DNA of 64,000 nucleotides from a marine gamma proteobacterium HTCC2143 (GTDB lineage: Bacteria; Pseudomonadota; Gammaproteobacteria; Pseudomonadales; Dasaniaceae): contig AAVT01000001.1 of assembly GCA_000169075.1 (NCBI GenBank), positions 1,160,320-1,224,319 on the forward strand. Reading direction: 5' to 3'. The notes below the pieces were generated by a model. The model had not been told where the DNA came from and ran no database searches. It was given only the letters and a program-made list of their open reading frames with translations. Within the stretch, counting starts at the first letter, position 1, and each line of letters begins with the position of its first letter. The position numbers were made by a program, and so were the translations under genes. Shown one piece after another: positions 44,096-54,844 of the stretch.

Positions 44096-45007
44096 ATGTT
44101 CAGTATAGATAATTTGACCTCGGTATTACAGCCGGAGCAAATGGATAGTTTTCGTTTTCGTGGAAAATCCTTAGTGGGTACTTTGCCGCGGGTATTTGGC
44201 GGTCAGGTTCTTGGTCAGGCACTACATGCAGCTACAGCAACGGTCGGTAATGACCGGCATGCGCACTCGGTACACGCGCACTTTTTGCGTATCGGCGATA
44301 TTCATCAGGATATTAATTATCAAGTTGATGTTGTTCGTGATGGAGGCAGTTTCAGTACGCGCAGTATTGTCGCAGAACAAGCGGGCAAAGCTATTTTCCA
44401 TGCAACGCTTTCGTTCCATATTGCTGAGTCAGGGCTATCTCACCAAATGGCCATGCCAGACGACATCCCCCGTCCCGATGAATTAGAGAATGAAGCGGAT
44501 AGACGGCAACGATTAGGTATGCCAACGCCGCGATTCCCAATGATGGCATTGCTGCCTAAAGCAACACTGGATGTGCGTCAGCGGTTTCCTCTAGAAGGGG
44601 TAGATGTTGTGCACCGTGAGCCCTTTCAAGGTTTTTGGTTTAAGTTTGGTGAGGCTTTCTTTGGAAATCCCGAAAATCAGGCTCTCTCTGATAGTAGGGT
44701 TACTCATCAGGCGCTGCTCGCATTTGTTTCTGATATGGGGTTATTGAGTACGGGGATACGGCCTCACACTGTATCGATGTCGCGGGATAAAATACAGGCT
44801 GCCAGTCTCGATCATTCTATTTGGTTGCACGCGCCTGCGCGGGTTGATCAATGGCTCTATTACCACACTGACAGTCCTCTTGCGGGTGGTGGTCGCGATT
44901 TTTGTCGCGGTAGTATTTTTACCGAAAGTGGAATCTTAGTTGCATCCACGGCACAGGAGGCGTTAATACGAATACGCAATGAAGGTCCTGACGTCCTTTT
45001 GTCCTGA
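44096..45007 (+). CDS. tesB: Acyl-CoA thioesterase II
   Basis: The 303-residue protein has a double hot-dog fold: FRGKSLVGTLPRVFGGQVLGQALHAA near 23–48, HSVHAHFLRIGDI and a second hot-dog ending in SLDHSIWLHAPARVDQWLYYHTDSPLAGGGRDFCRG. The catalytic Asp (near 204), with Thr/Gln partners, lies in the second half as in TesB (SLDHS... region). It hydrolyses a wide range of acyl-CoAs and frees CoA during beta-oxidation. It probably shares transcription with the crotonase gene. Confidence 0.92.
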   Translation: MFSIDNLTSVLQPEQMDSFRFRGKSLVGTLPRVFGGQVLGQALHAATATVGNDRHAHSVHAHFLRIGDIHQDINYQVDVVRDGGSFSTRSIVAEQAGKAIFHATLSFHIAESGLSHQMAMPDDIPRPDELENEADRRQRLGMPTPRFPMMALLPKATLDVRQRFPLEGVDVVHREPFQGFWFKFGEAFFGNPENQALSDSRVTHQALLAFVSDMGLLSTGIRPHTVSMSRDKIQAASLDHSIWLHAPARVDQWLYYHTDSPLAGGGRDFCRGSIFTESGILVASTAQEALIRIRNEGPDVLLS

Positions 45008-45406
45008 AGGTTTTTGAAATTCATTTACTAACGCATAATGAGCTAATATTGTTTTACAGTTCCTTGGTAGGAAACTGCAGAAATCATGCTCCATGACTGT
45101 AATTTTTCGCATTAAGTTTAATTCTGAATTTCTAGCTATCAAGAGTGCAATACTAGTGTATGGCTATGAGTAGCGTGCCGGAGTATAGGTATTCACATCA
45201 ATTCGAGTGTTCAACCCTGCGTCATGTTAATGTTGGCGATCACTAGGTAGCAGGCTAAAAAAGCTGTGTTGCCGATCGATGCTGCCCCAGTATTTAACTG
45301 GCGCATTTTGCAGGTGCCGTTTACTATGGGGCTATTGGGTCAGCGTTGGTTAACCCGAGTCCGATGTATAAACACCACTATTCATAACGATAAAAAGGAA
45401 TCTTTT
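45008..45406. other. Intergenic region before the Tat-leader reductase
   Basis: No gene is supported. A stem with one bulge, CAGTTCC (45057–45063) and GGAAACTG (45070–45077), lies after the TesB gene and could end its transcript, but there is no T-run. The 3' end holds AAAAGGAA, the ribosome site of the next gene. Confidence 0.35.
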
Positions 45407-46504
45407 ATGCCTATCGACAGACGCACATTCACCCTCTCGACCGTTAGCGCCCTGAGTGCTTTGGCACTGTCACCGACAGTATTGGCAGGTGAAGAGAAAA
45501 ACAAACGAATTGTTCTGGCCTCTCGTCCGGTTGGCAAGCCGACACTTGAAAACTTTCGAATTGAAGACGTTGCGATCCCTAAGATTGCTGATGGACAAAT
45601 TTTACTGAAGACTAAATATCTCTCACTCGACCCCTATATGCGTGGTCGGATGAATGCGGGTAAGAGCTACGCGTCGCGAGTAGAACTGGGTGATGTGATG
45701 GTTGGTGGAACCGTCAGTGAGGTTGTTGAGTCTCGCAATAGCACATTTAACCGCGGTGATCTGGTGAGTTCTTACTCGGGTTGGCAAAGTTATGAGGTGT
45801 CTTCAGGTCAGGGCATTATGAAGCTCGATCCGCGTATACCGAAAACTTCATATGCGCTTGGTGTGTTAGGTATGCCAGGTCTTACCGGCTACGTCGGATT
45901 GATGGATATTGGTGAGCCGAAAGCGGGAGAAACTGTTGTGCTGGCGGCATCAACCGGCGCGGTCGGTTCCGTGGTTGGTCAGCTGGCGAAAAGCAAAGGC
46001 TGCCGTGTTGTGGGCATAGCTGGCGCCAAGGAGAAATGCGAATATGCCGTGAAAGAACTGGGCTATGACGCTTGCGTCAGCCATTACGACAGCGATATGG
46101 CGCAACAGCTGGAAGCTGAATGTCCACAGGGTATCGACGTTTACTTCGAAAATGTTGGTGGCAGTTCATGGGAAGCAGTTATGCCGCTGTTAAATAATCA
46201 TGCGCGGATACCGGTATGTGGTCTCATTGCTAATTATAATGCGACATCGCTACCGCCCGGCCCTGATCGCATGAGTATGTTACAAAGTATGATACTGACC
46301 AAGAGTATTCGTATGCAAGGGTTCATTGCCAGTGATTACTTTCATCGGATCCCAGAGTTGGTGGAGGAGATTGGTCCATTGTTGGCGTCAGGCCAAATGA
46401 AATACAAAGAACACGTTGTAGATGGTTTGGACAATGCACCGGAAGCATTTTTCGGTTTATTCCGTGGGGCTAATTTTGGGAAACTTGTGGTTAAAGTAAG
46501 CTAA
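45407..46504 (+). CDS. Medium-chain NADP reductase with Tat-like leader
   Basis: The ATG at 45407 follows AAAAGGAA and gives 365 residues; a longer frame starts 47 codons upstream without support. The first 30 residues, DRRTFTLSTVSALSALALSPTVLA, resemble a twin-arginine signal (RR at 5–6, hydrophobic core, cleavage-like ALA/VLAG). The rest is a CurA-type reductase with LGVLGMPGLTGYVGLMDIGEPKAGETVV, STGAVGSVVGQLAKSKG and IDVYFENVGG, homologous to the 23314–24321 protein. If exported, the enzyme would need an NADPH source outside the cytosol; leader function is inference. Confidence 0.87.
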   Translation: MPIDRRTFTLSTVSALSALALSPTVLAGEEKNKRIVLASRPVGKPTLENFRIEDVAIPKIADGQILLKTKYLSLDPYMRGRMNAGKSYASRVELGDVMVGGTVSEVVESRNSTFNRGDLVSSYSGWQSYEVSSGQGIMKLDPRIPKTSYALGVLGMPGLTGYVGLMDIGEPKAGETVVLAASTGAVGSVVGQLAKSKGCRVVGIAGAKEKCEYAVKELGYDACVSHYDSDMAQQLEAECPQGIDVYFENVGGSSWEAVMPLLNNHARIPVCGLIANYNATSLPPGPDRMSMLQSMILTKSIRMQGFIASDYFHRIPELVEEIGPLLASGQMKYKEHVVDGLDNAPEAFFGLFRGANFGKLVVKVS

Positions 46505-46520
46505 TAGACATTAACGTCAC

Positions 46521-46555
46521 TGCGACATTCATCGGTAAAGTCGGTGACTGTCGCA
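46521..46555 (+). terminator. Terminator-like hairpin after the reductase gene
   Basis: TGCGACA (46521–46527) and TGTCGCA (46549–46555) pair perfectly, with an inner CATCG/CGGTG extension. The following TGTTCTTC is a weak T-tract. It sits 17 bases after the stop and before the oxidase gene. Confidence 0.42.
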
Positions 46556-46591
46556 TGTTCTTCAACGGTCAACTCTTCCTGAGCCTATGTT

Positions 46592-47743
46592 ATGAACTCA
46601 TTGGATAGTTGTTACAACATTGCGGATCTGCGGGTACGAGCCAAGCGTAAACTACCCGCGCCCATGTTTCATTACATTGACGGAGGAGCTGATGACGAAT
46701 GGACTCTGCTGCGTAATAGTCAGGCATTTTCAGATTATCAGATAATCCCTAATCATCTTAGAAATATTGAATCGATTGATTTGCGCACCGATATCTTAGG
46801 AACAACGTTAGATCTTCCCTTTTTTTTGGCACCCACTGGAATGTCCCGGCTTTTCCATCACCACAAAGAACCTGCTGCTTGCCGTGCGGCGAACGAGGCG
46901 GGAACCCTATACAGTTTGTCGACCCTTGCAACATCCAGCCTAGAGGAGGTTGCTGCCTGCGCTGTCGGTCCGAAAATGTTTCAAATATACATACTAAAAG
47001 ACAGAGGGCTAACGCGCGAATTTGTTCAGCGTTGTAAAGAAAGCCGCTATCAAGCTTTGTGTTTGACGGTTGATACAACGATTGCCGGAAACCGCGAGCG
47101 TGATCTGCGAAATGGCATGACGATGCCTCCCAAGATAACCATGAAAAACTTTTTTAGCTACGGTAGCAGTTTTGAGTGGTTGTTTAATCTTGTAAAAAAT
47201 CCCGATTTCACCTTAGCGAATGTTGCCCATCGAGTGGATGCGTTAGAAAAAAATCCCATGGGTCTGATCGATTATGTGAATAGCCAGTTTGATCGAACTA
47301 TTACTTGGGATGATGCAGCTTGGCTGGCCGAGCAGTGGGATGGTCCCTTCGTCATTAAGGGTTTGCAGTCGGTAGCCGATGTCAAAAAAGCCAGAGATAT
47401 TGGTGCAACCGCGGTTATGGTGTCAAATCACGGCGGCAGACAGTTGGATGGTGCTCCTGCTCCCGTAGATTGCATATCGGTATTGAGGGATGCCATTGGT
47501 GCCGATCTGGAGCTGATCTGTGATGGGGGTATCCGCCGAGGTACTGATATTATTAAGGCAATTGGTCTGGGCGCCGACGCCTGCTCTATCGGCCGTCCCT
47601 ATCTCTATGGTTTGGCCGCCGGTGGGCAACCCGGCGTAGCGCGGGCGATCCATCTTCTTAAAACTGAGGTTGAGCGGTCACTGGGATTAATGGGATGTTG
47701 TTCCATTGATGAGGTCAGCGCGGATCAAATTGTCCGTTTGTAA
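46592..47743 (+). CDS. FMN-dependent alpha-hydroxy-acid oxidase/dehydrogenase
   Basis: The 383-residue TIM-barrel protein begins MNSLDSCYNIADLRVRAKRKLP and has MFHYIDGGADDE (25–36), and FFLAPTGMSRLFH. The catalytic His lies in VSNHGGRQLDGAPAP, followed by the DGGIRRGTDIIKAIGLGAD FMN phosphate site. It is a relative of L-lactate dehydrogenase (LldD) and mandelate dehydrogenase, oxidising a 2-hydroxy acid to a 2-oxoacid. A membrane or soluble form cannot be distinguished. It is probably monocistronic, as a hairpin lies before it and hemB is on the other strand. Confidence 0.9.
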   Translation: MNSLDSCYNIADLRVRAKRKLPAPMFHYIDGGADDEWTLLRNSQAFSDYQIIPNHLRNIESIDLRTDILGTTLDLPFFLAPTGMSRLFHHHKEPAACRAANEAGTLYSLSTLATSSLEEVAACAVGPKMFQIYILKDRGLTREFVQRCKESRYQALCLTVDTTIAGNRERDLRNGMTMPPKITMKNFFSYGSSFEWLFNLVKNPDFTLANVAHRVDALEKNPMGLIDYVNSQFDRTITWDDAAWLAEQWDGPFVIKGLQSVADVKKARDIGATAVMVSNHGGRQLDGAPAPVDCISVLRDAIGADLELICDGGIRRGTDIIKAIGLGADACSIGRPYLYGLAAGGQPGVARAIHLLKTEVERSLGLMGCCSIDEVSADQIVRL

Positions 47744-47865
47744 ATTTTTGTACGTATCTCTGGCCATGACTATTGTTATTCGGTAGTGCAAGAATATCCC
47801 GTGCCCATAACAGTATTGTGGTTTTTGGAAATGGCAGATCCGTTGCGAAGCAGCGACACGTCAGA

Positions 47866-47906
47866 TTTTTTTGTCGTTTAGGTGACAGCGTGCACTGACA
47901 AAAAAA
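47866..47906. repeat. Inverted repeat between the oxidase and hemB genes
   Basis: TTTTTTTGTC (47866–47875) and GACAAAAAAA (47897–47906) form a perfect inverted repeat with a 21-base loop, followed by the palindrome CGAAAATTTTCG. The convergent position suggests a bidirectional transcription end, with the weak A/T stem as a limitation. Confidence 0.4.
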
Positions 47907-47964
47907 CGAAAATTTTCGTGATACTAAAGAATCAGCATCGATAGAAGCACTTCGAGGAGTAGGC

Positions 47965-49002
<1,038 letters not shown>

Positions 49003-49048
49003 TTAATGAGTTGTTGTTGTACTTCTAATGCAGCGTTGTTGTGCCGAG

Positions 49049-50344
49049 TTATAATCCAGACATCACTTTCTTCGCGGCTTCCAACGTGTATTGAATGTCA
49101 TTATCGCTATGCGCCGCTGACATAAAACCGGCTTCGTAAGCGGCTGGTGCCAAGTAAATTCCTGCATCCAGCATACCGTGAAAAAATTGATTGAAGCGTT
49201 CGTTATTACAGCTCATTACTTGCTGAAAATTAGTAATTTTGTTGTCGAGATCAAAATCATCATCAACAAAAAAACCACCGAACATAGAACCTACGTGATT
49301 CGTTGTAAAAGGAATGCCGGCGTCTTTAGCAACTCGCTCTAGGCCCATGCACAGCGTCGTTGTCTTTTCAAATAGCGACTCGTAGAACCCTTCTTTTTGA
49401 ACTCCTGCTAACTGTGCAAGTCCTGCCGCCATCGCAACAGGATTACCAGACAGTGTGCCGGCCTGATAGATGGGCCCGGAAGGGGCTATCTGTTCCATGA
49501 TTTTGCGCTTGCCGCCAAACGCACCGACTGGCATTCCGCCACCGATGATTTTCCCCAAAGTGGTAATGTCAGCCTCGATATTATAGTAACCTTGCGCACC
49601 GGTTAAGCCCAGCCTGAAGCCAGTCATCACCTCGTCTAATATCAATACACTGCCATAGGCTTCACATTCTGATCGTAGTGTCTGTAAAAAACCCTCAACA
49701 GGAGGAATGCAGTTCATATTGCCAACTACCGGCTCGACTATGATTGCGGCAACCTGATCGCCAATTTCGCTGAAGGCTTTTTTCACGCCTTCAATATCAT
49801 TATAAGTCAGAGTGATTGTGTGTTCGGCCAGTGAGGCGGGAACACCAGGAGAGCTCGGAACTCCGAGCGTCAAGGCCCCCGACCCCGCGTTTATCAGCAG
49901 AGAGTCAGAATGGCCATGGTAACAACCTTCAAATTTGATAATCTTGTCACGTCCGGTATAGCCTCGTGCCAGGCGAATCGCACTCATGGTTGCCTCGGTA
50001 CCGGAACTCACCATTCTCACCATGTCCATATTAGGCATAATTCCACACAGCTGGCTGGCTAGCTCGGTCTCGACTTCAGTCGGTGCCCCAAAGCTTAAGC
50101 CCAGTTTCATTTTTTCGATCACCGCTTCAGTGATGGACGGATGTGCATGCCCAAGAATCATTGGTCCCCACGACAATATGTAATCGATATAGCGTTTATC
50201 TTCGCAGTCGTAGATATACGCGCCTTGCGCCCGCTCAATAAAAACAGGTGTGCCCCCCACAGCTTTAAAGGCCCGGACGGGAGAATTAACGCCACCGGGG
50301 ATGAATTTCTTTGCTTGATCAAAAAGTTGTTCAGATGAAGTCAT
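49049..50344 (-). CDS. hemL: Glutamate-1-semialdehyde 2,1-aminomutase
   Basis: The 431-residue protein has the PLP-fold pattern of Hem[19 protein letters not shown] at the start, [38 protein letters not shown], and the PLP-lysine in [18 protein letters not shown]. It converts glutamate-1-semialdehyde to 5-aminolevulinate, the entry to tetrapyrroles. It is followed downstream on the same strand by hemB, about 75 bases away, consistent with an operon. Upstream of it, the ThiD-like gene runs in the same direction. Confidence 0.96.
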   Translation of the reverse strand: MTSSEQLFDQAKKFIPGGVNSPVRAFKAVGGTPVFIERAQGAYIYDCEDKRYIDYILSWGPMILGHAHPSITEAVIEKMKLGLSFGAPTEVETELASQLCGIMPNMDMVRMVSSGTEATMSAIRLARGYTGRDKIIKFEGCYHGHSDSLLINAGSGALTLGVPSSPGVPASLAEHTITLTYNDIEGVKKAFSEIGDQVAAIIVEPVVGNMNCIPPVEGFLQTLRSECEAYGSVLILDEVMTGFRLGLTGAQGYYNIEADITTLGKIIGGGMPVGAFGGKRKIMEQIAPSGPIYQAGTLSGNPVAMAAGLAQLAGVQKEGFYESLFEKTTTLCMGLERVAKDAGIPFTTNHVGSMFGGFFVDDDFDLDNKITNFQQVMSCNNERFNQFFHGMLDAGIYLAPAAYEAGFMSAAHSDNDIQYTLEAAKKVMSGL

Positions 50345-50444
50345 AAGATTTAAAGCTGCTGTGATGTTTAAATAGGGAAAGCTATTATCCGGATATCTCT
50401 GACAATATGCTACTGAATAAATGCAAAGCCAGAGCGGGAGTTTG

Positions 50445-51230
50445 CTAGCGTTGGCACCAGTGGATTCTATTTGGAACTAAATCGCCCATGCCAATACGGC
50501 GTCCGTTTTGCAGCGCTTGCCAGCAAAATTTTTGCGCTTGTTGCAGTGCTTCAGCGAGAGATAATCCGTGAGCAAGGTAGGCGCTAACCGCGCCTGACAG
50601 GGTGCCCATCGCGCCATGATAATTATACGGTAGTCGCTGCCATTGGTATTGACGACTGATGGATCGGTGCGAGTACCAATGGTTAGTATAGTATTTACCT
50701 TTTTCGGTGCTATCAGTGATGAGAATATTGTTGCAGCCAAATTCCATGATTCCCCATGCACAAGCAGACAGGGTATCAGCCGCGGGACTAAGGGCTTCGG
50801 CTTCATTCTTTGTTAATATCAGCATGTCGGTCCGAGGCAGTAAAAGAGCAGCGGCGGCCTCCACCATGTCTTGAAACTCAGGCTGGTCAGTTAGGTTGGG
50901 ATGAAAGACGACGGGTATCGTCGGGTAGTCATTAAGGATGGTATGAATTGCTTCAATGTTGGTAATACTAGCGGTGTAGCCAATATTGATCAGGTCAACC
51001 TTGATGTCTTCTAAAACTGCCCGTATTTGCTCGATCAGTAAGCCAGTATTGGCGACTTGAGAATATTTTGAAGTGAAGATACCGGGCGGGGATAGTGAGG
51101 TAATGATGGGCGTACAATGACAGCCAAGACTGCAAAGAGTCTCAATGTCTGCTGACATCCCACCACCACCCGTAGCATCATTACTGGTAATGCTCATGAC
51201 AACGGGCGTATCAGTCATTAAACTGGGCAT
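50445..51230 (-). CDS. ThiD-like hydroxymethylpyrimidine (phosphate) kinase, divergent
   Basis: The 261-residue ribokinase-fold protein matches ThiD in [21 protein letters not shown] (normally GSDPSGGAGIQADLK), the VFHPNLT area for DPVM, and LTKNEAEAL. The conserved anion-hole/catalytic motif GxGC is [10 protein letters not shown], so the Cys is missing. The Asp that usually ends DPVM is not obvious. The gene lies beside hemL as thiD does in Pseudomonas, without thiE. It may be a ThiD with altered activity or a different kinase. Start assignment (MPSLMTD) is uncertain by a few codons. Confidence 0.75.
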   Translation of the reverse strand: MPSLMTDTPVVMSITSNDATGGGGMSADIETLCSLGCHCTPIITSLSPPGIFTSKYSQVANTGLLIEQIRAVLEDIKVDLINIGYTASITNIEAIHTILNDYPTIPVVFHPNLTDQPEFQDMVEAAAALLLPRTDMLILTKNEAEALSPAADTLSACAWGIMEFGCNNILITDSTEKGKYYTNHWYSHRSISRQYQWQRLPYNYHGAMGTLSGAVSAYLAHGLSLAEALQQAQKFCWQALQNGRRIGMGDLVPNRIHWCQR

Positions 51231-51325
51231 GATTGCTCTCCATCAAATAGTGACTAGAACTGCATGCGTACCAACCGGTTTCAGCTTAACAACTTAGTAC
51301 TTAGATCGACAACTATTCGTTGAAA

Positions 51326-52603
51326 TTATTCGTTCGCTTTTATCAGTGTTGATGCGCTAGCTGCCCCCCAAACCAACTCGTTGCCAGGAGCAGGGTTGTG
51401 GGGTACCAATCTGGACAGGCCAAGCGAAACTATCGCCATAGCGGCTCCGATGAAGAAAACAGCCGCATTATTCTGCATCCAGACCAAACCAAGAATGACC
51501 GGCAGGCCAACAGCGGCAATATGGTTAATTGAGAAGGCCACCCCAGCGGTGGCGGCAATGTCTGCGCTGACGGCGATTTTTTGGAAATAAGTTTTGATGG
51601 CTAGGGCCATTGCAAATAGAGCGTGATCCATGAAAAACAACGCGGCTGCAGCAAAGCCTATCAAAGGCAGTCCAAACAGTAATGTCGTTCCTACGGGTAA
51701 GCTGGCAACGAAGCCATAGGCAGAAAAAACGATGATTAGCCCTACATATTCAACCCCGAGTGAATTGCGTTCACCATGCTTATGAATCATTCTTCCGATG
51801 TAAGGCGCTAGAAACATATTGAGTAAATGATTAAACAAATAGAGGCATGTCATAGCCCAAATGGGAAAGCTAAACCGTTCGACCATCATAAATCCGGCAA
51901 ATACGACAAAAATTTGCCGACGTGCGCCGCTCATAAAAGTGAGTGCGTAATAGAGCCAATAACGTTTGCGCAGAATGAGTTGTTTATTTTGTTGCGCGTC
52001 TTCTTTGAAGGTAGGGAAATAAAAAGCAGCAAAAATCGCAATAGTCAGGGTTATTGATCCGCCAATCAAGTAGATGTACTTATACTCTAAATGCAAAACT
52101 TGATGAACCAGTAGAATAATTGCATAGGCCCCCAGACTGGCAACAGATCCGGCGGCCATGATTTTCCCCAGTGTTTGCGGTGCTTTATCCTTTGAGATCC
52201 ATTGCAATTGCAATGATTGTTGTCCCGTTTCGTAGTAGTGAAAGCCAACGGACATAAGAACTGTGGTTGCGTAAAGGCCCATTACTGAAGGGAAGAAGCC
52301 AGTCAGCGCAACACCAAATCCGGCGATGCCCAGCGACAAAATGGTAAATCGCTGTTCACGAATAAACAGGGTGATAAAAATAAACAAAAAAGTCAGAAAT
52401 CCCGGGATCTCGCGCAAGCTTTGCAGTGTGCCAATTTCAATGCCCGTGAAAGCGGCTTTTTCAATGGCGAAGTTATCTAGCATCGTCCGCCAAATAGAAA
52501 ATGTGAGTGGCATCGCAATAGCCATCACCACCAGCAGGGTGATTTGATTTCTGCTGTCTTTTTCTGTGCCATCTGTGATCCAGTGAGTTACTCGTGATAG
52601 CAT
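51326..52603 (-). CDS. Major facilitator superfamily transporter
   Basis: The 425-residue protein has about 12 hydrophobic helices (for example LLVVMAIAMPLTFSIW, IPGFLTFLFIFITLF, FFIGAAMAIVSLGLS). Between helices 2 and 3 the short loop sequence is less conserved than the GxxxDRxGRR motif of sugar porters. It is of the MFS_1 type, with no predicted substrate. It runs on the minus strand upstream of the ThiD-like gene with a 95-base gap. The divergent neighbour is a carboxylesterase. Confidence 0.82.
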   Translation of the reverse strand: MLSRVTHWITDGTEKDSRNQITLLVVMAIAMPLTFSIWRTMLDNFAIEKAAFTGIEIGTLQSLREIPGFLTFLFIFITLFIREQRFTILSLGIAGFGVALTGFFPSVMGLYATTVLMSVGFHYYETGQQSLQLQWISKDKAPQTLGKIMAAGSVASLGAYAIILLVHQVLHLEYKYIYLIGGSITLTIAIFAAFYFPTFKEDAQQNKQLILRKRYWLYYALTFMSGARRQIFVVFAGFMMVERFSFPIWAMTCLYLFNHLLNMFLAPYIGRMIHKHGERNSLGVEYVGLIIVFSAYGFVASLPVGTTLLFGLPLIGFAAAALFFMDHALFAMALAIKTYFQKIAVSADIAATAGVAFSINHIAAVGLPVILGLVWMQNNAAVFFIGAAMAIVSLGLSRLVPHNPAPGNELVWGAASASTLIKANE

Positions 52604-52677
52604 CTTGGAGCCCTATTGGCGTAGTGGGTCATGTTTTCAAGTTAGTGCTGTGACAACAGCAAGTGGAGAATAACATA

Positions 52678-54393
52678 ATGAAAAAGCTTATCGGCTTGAT
52701 GCTAGTCACTCTCGTTATCACCGTAGGGTATTTTTATCTCGGCGCCAGCAATACCGAAGACTCGGAACTTATTTCGATACAGTCGGGTCAATTGAGGGGT
52801 TTGGTAGATAATGCGACTGCAACGGTAGCCTATCGGGGAATACCTTATGCGGCAGCTCCTGTAGGTGATCGAAGATGGAAGCCCGCGTTAGCAGCCGCAA
52901 GCTGGGAGGGTGTTCGCGATGCATTTGCACATGGCGCTGCCTGCGTGCAGCCGAGAACGGGAGAGCTCGGTTTTATTGAGTTGATGATGGATGGTGCGGG
53001 TATGTCTAGCTGGCGCAAAACTATTGTTCGATGGTTTATGACCATCTCGTCACCGGGTACATTTAGTGAAGATTGTCTTACCCTGTCAATTTACGGGCCC
53101 TCTGAAAAAAATAAACCTCTTCCAGTCATGGTCTGGTTTCACGGCGGCGGGCATAAATTCGGTGCTGGAGATGCATCCAATTACGATGCTTCAGCGTTAG
53201 CCGCTCGCGATGTCATTGTAGTTTCTATTAATTATCGGCTTGGGATTATGGGTTTTTTTGCGCACCCGGAGTTAACGGCAGAGTCCGTGCATAATAGTTC
53301 TGGCAATTACGGAACATTGGACCAGATTCAAGCGCTGAGGTGGGTTCAGCAAAACATAGCGGCTTTTGGTGGTGACCCAGACAACGTACTGATCTTTGGC
53401 GAGTCTGCGGGCGCACATTCTGTGGGACAGGTGATGGCATCACCCCTGTCTCGAGGATTAATCCATAAGGCGATTGCTCAAAGCGGTATTGGTACCCACC
53501 AATACACACCCCTGCAAAACAGTGTTGGCGCATGGCGATCGGCGGAAGAACAGGGAATAGAATTTGCAAGTTTTGTCGGTGTTGAAGGGGGTAATCAAGT
53601 GTTACGGTTGCGAGCGATGTCTGCGGAACAGTTGGCTGTCGCTTTGGAGGAAAATGCTCATCTGGATGCATTGTCTCATCCGGTAATAGACGGATGGGTG
53701 TTGCCGAAGTCGACAGCCGCGACATTTGCGGCTGGCGAACAGGTGCAAATACCGCTTATGATCGGTACGAATGCTGATGAAGGTACATTACTAGGTCCAT
53801 TAATAGGAAGCCCATTCGTTAAGCGCAGTCCGGGACCGACTACCCCAGAAGGGTATGAGGCAATGGTCCGGGATGTTTACCCTGATGAGGCAGGCACTAT
53901 TCTGCAGTATTATCCTATCGCCTCGGACGCCGAGCTCTTCGACGGTATTAACAGGCTGTTGGGGGATCATTTATTTGGGATGCAAGCTTGGTTTGCTGCC
54001 AATGAAACAGCTCGGCACGGGGTGCCAACGTGGCTCTATTTTTTTACCAGAACGTCTCCAGCGAAAGACCAATGGGCGGGGGCCTATCATGCGAGTGAAA
54101 TCCCATTTGTATTCAACAGTCCATTTCCGTTATTCCCCGTCAATACATTTGACGCTGAATTAACAGATCACATAATGACTTATTGGACGAACTTTGCCAA
54201 AAATGGCAATCCTAACCAGCCGGGCATGCCAACGTGGAGCCGTTTTCAACCGCTTGATCCTCAGGAGATGGAGCTGGGCGAGAGAATGGGTATGCGTGCG
54301 GTTGAGCGCAGGGAAAAATACGAAGCACTGATGATCGATCAGTACCGAGAGTTGGGTAATGATCCCTCAGTTGTGCGGAGTATGGGCCTGTGA
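52678..54393 (+). CDS. Type-B carboxylesterase/lipase (exported)
   Basis: From the ATG at 52678, preceded by GGAGA at 8 bases, the protein has a signal-like hydrophobic N-terminus (LIGLMLVTLVITVGYFYLG). The type-B carboxylesterase set follows: YRGIPYAAAPVGDRRWKP, EDCLTLSIY, WFHGGG, and the nucleophile in FGESAGAHSVG, Ser243. The Glu is in GTNADEGTLL and a His in AYHASEIPFVF. It hydrolyses esters in the periplasm or at the inner membrane. It is divergent from the MFS transporter and convergent with hemJ. The length, 571 residues, is typical. Confidence 0.92.
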   Translation: MKKLIGLMLVTLVITVGYFYLGASNTEDSELISIQSGQLRGLVDNATATVAYRGIPYAAAPVGDRRWKPALAAASWEGVRDAFAHGAACVQPRTGELGFIELMMDGAGMSSWRKTIVRWFMTISSPGTFSEDCLTLSIYGPSEKNKPLPVMVWFHGGGHKFGAGDASNYDASALAARDVIVVSINYRLGIMGFFAHPELTAESVHNSSGNYGTLDQIQALRWVQQNIAAFGGDPDNVLIFGESAGAHSVGQVMASPLSRGLIHKAIAQSGIGTHQYTPLQNSVGAWRSAEEQGIEFASFVGVEGGNQVLRLRAMSAEQLAVALEENAHLDALSHPVIDGWVLPKSTAATFAAGEQVQIPLMIGTNADEGTLLGPLIGSPFVKRSPGPTTPEGYEAMVRDVYPDEAGTILQYYPIASDAELFDGINRLLGDHLFGMQAWFAANETARHGVPTWLYFFTRTSPAKDQWAGAYHASEIPFVFNSPFPLFPVNTFDAELTDHIMTYWTNFAKNGNPNQPGMPTWSRFQPLDPQEMELGERMGMRAVERREKYEALMIDQYRELGNDPSVVRSMGL

Positions 54394-54412
54394 TGCCGTT
54401 CAGAGAAAACGA

Positions 54413-54832
54413 TCAGAAAGGTTTAACCACCACTAATATGACAATAGCGAATAACATCAATACCGGAATTTCATTAAACCATCGGTAGTAAACATGTTGG
54501 TGCTGATTGTTGTCTTGGTTTATTTGCGCAACATATTTCCCGCAGATCAGGTGATAAACCACTAAAAACCCGACCAGCACCAATTTGACAATAAACCAAC
54601 TCGAGCTCCAGTAGTAGCTCCAATTATAAGAAGTGAGCCAGAGGCCAAAAATGATGGTGGCGACGGGGAAAATGGCCATAAAGCGATAGAGCTTGTGGGC
54701 CATTTGAGCCAGTTGTTGTCTGGTTTCTTTGTGTTCGGCCATTGCATGATTGACGAATATGCGCGGAAGATAGAATATTCCAGCAAACCAGCAAATAACA
54801 GCAATGATGTGTAACGCTTTGACCCAAAGCAT
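54413..54832 (-). CDS. hemJ: Protoporphyrinogen oxidase HemJ-type membrane protein
   Basis: The 139-residue protein has four transmembrane helices and the conserved His8 near the start (MLWVKALHIIAVICWFAGIFYLPRIF), with Arg in the loop and a late conserved region NEIPVLMLFAIVILVVVKPF. HemJ oxidises protoporphyrinogen IX to protoporphyrin IX in many proteobacteria without HemG or HemY. It may also bind haem. The gene follows the chloride-channel gene 12 bases downstream on the same strand. A link with hemB and hemL nearby suits the assignment. Confidence 0.88.
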   Translation of the reverse strand: MLWVKALHIIAVICWFAGIFYLPRIFVNHAMAEHKETRQQLAQMAHKLYRFMAIFPVATIIFGLWLTSYNWSYYWSSSWFIVKLVLVGFLVVYHLICGKYVAQINQDNNQHQHVYYRWFNEIPVLMLFAIVILVVVKPF

Positions 54833-54844
54833 GGTCTGACCCTT

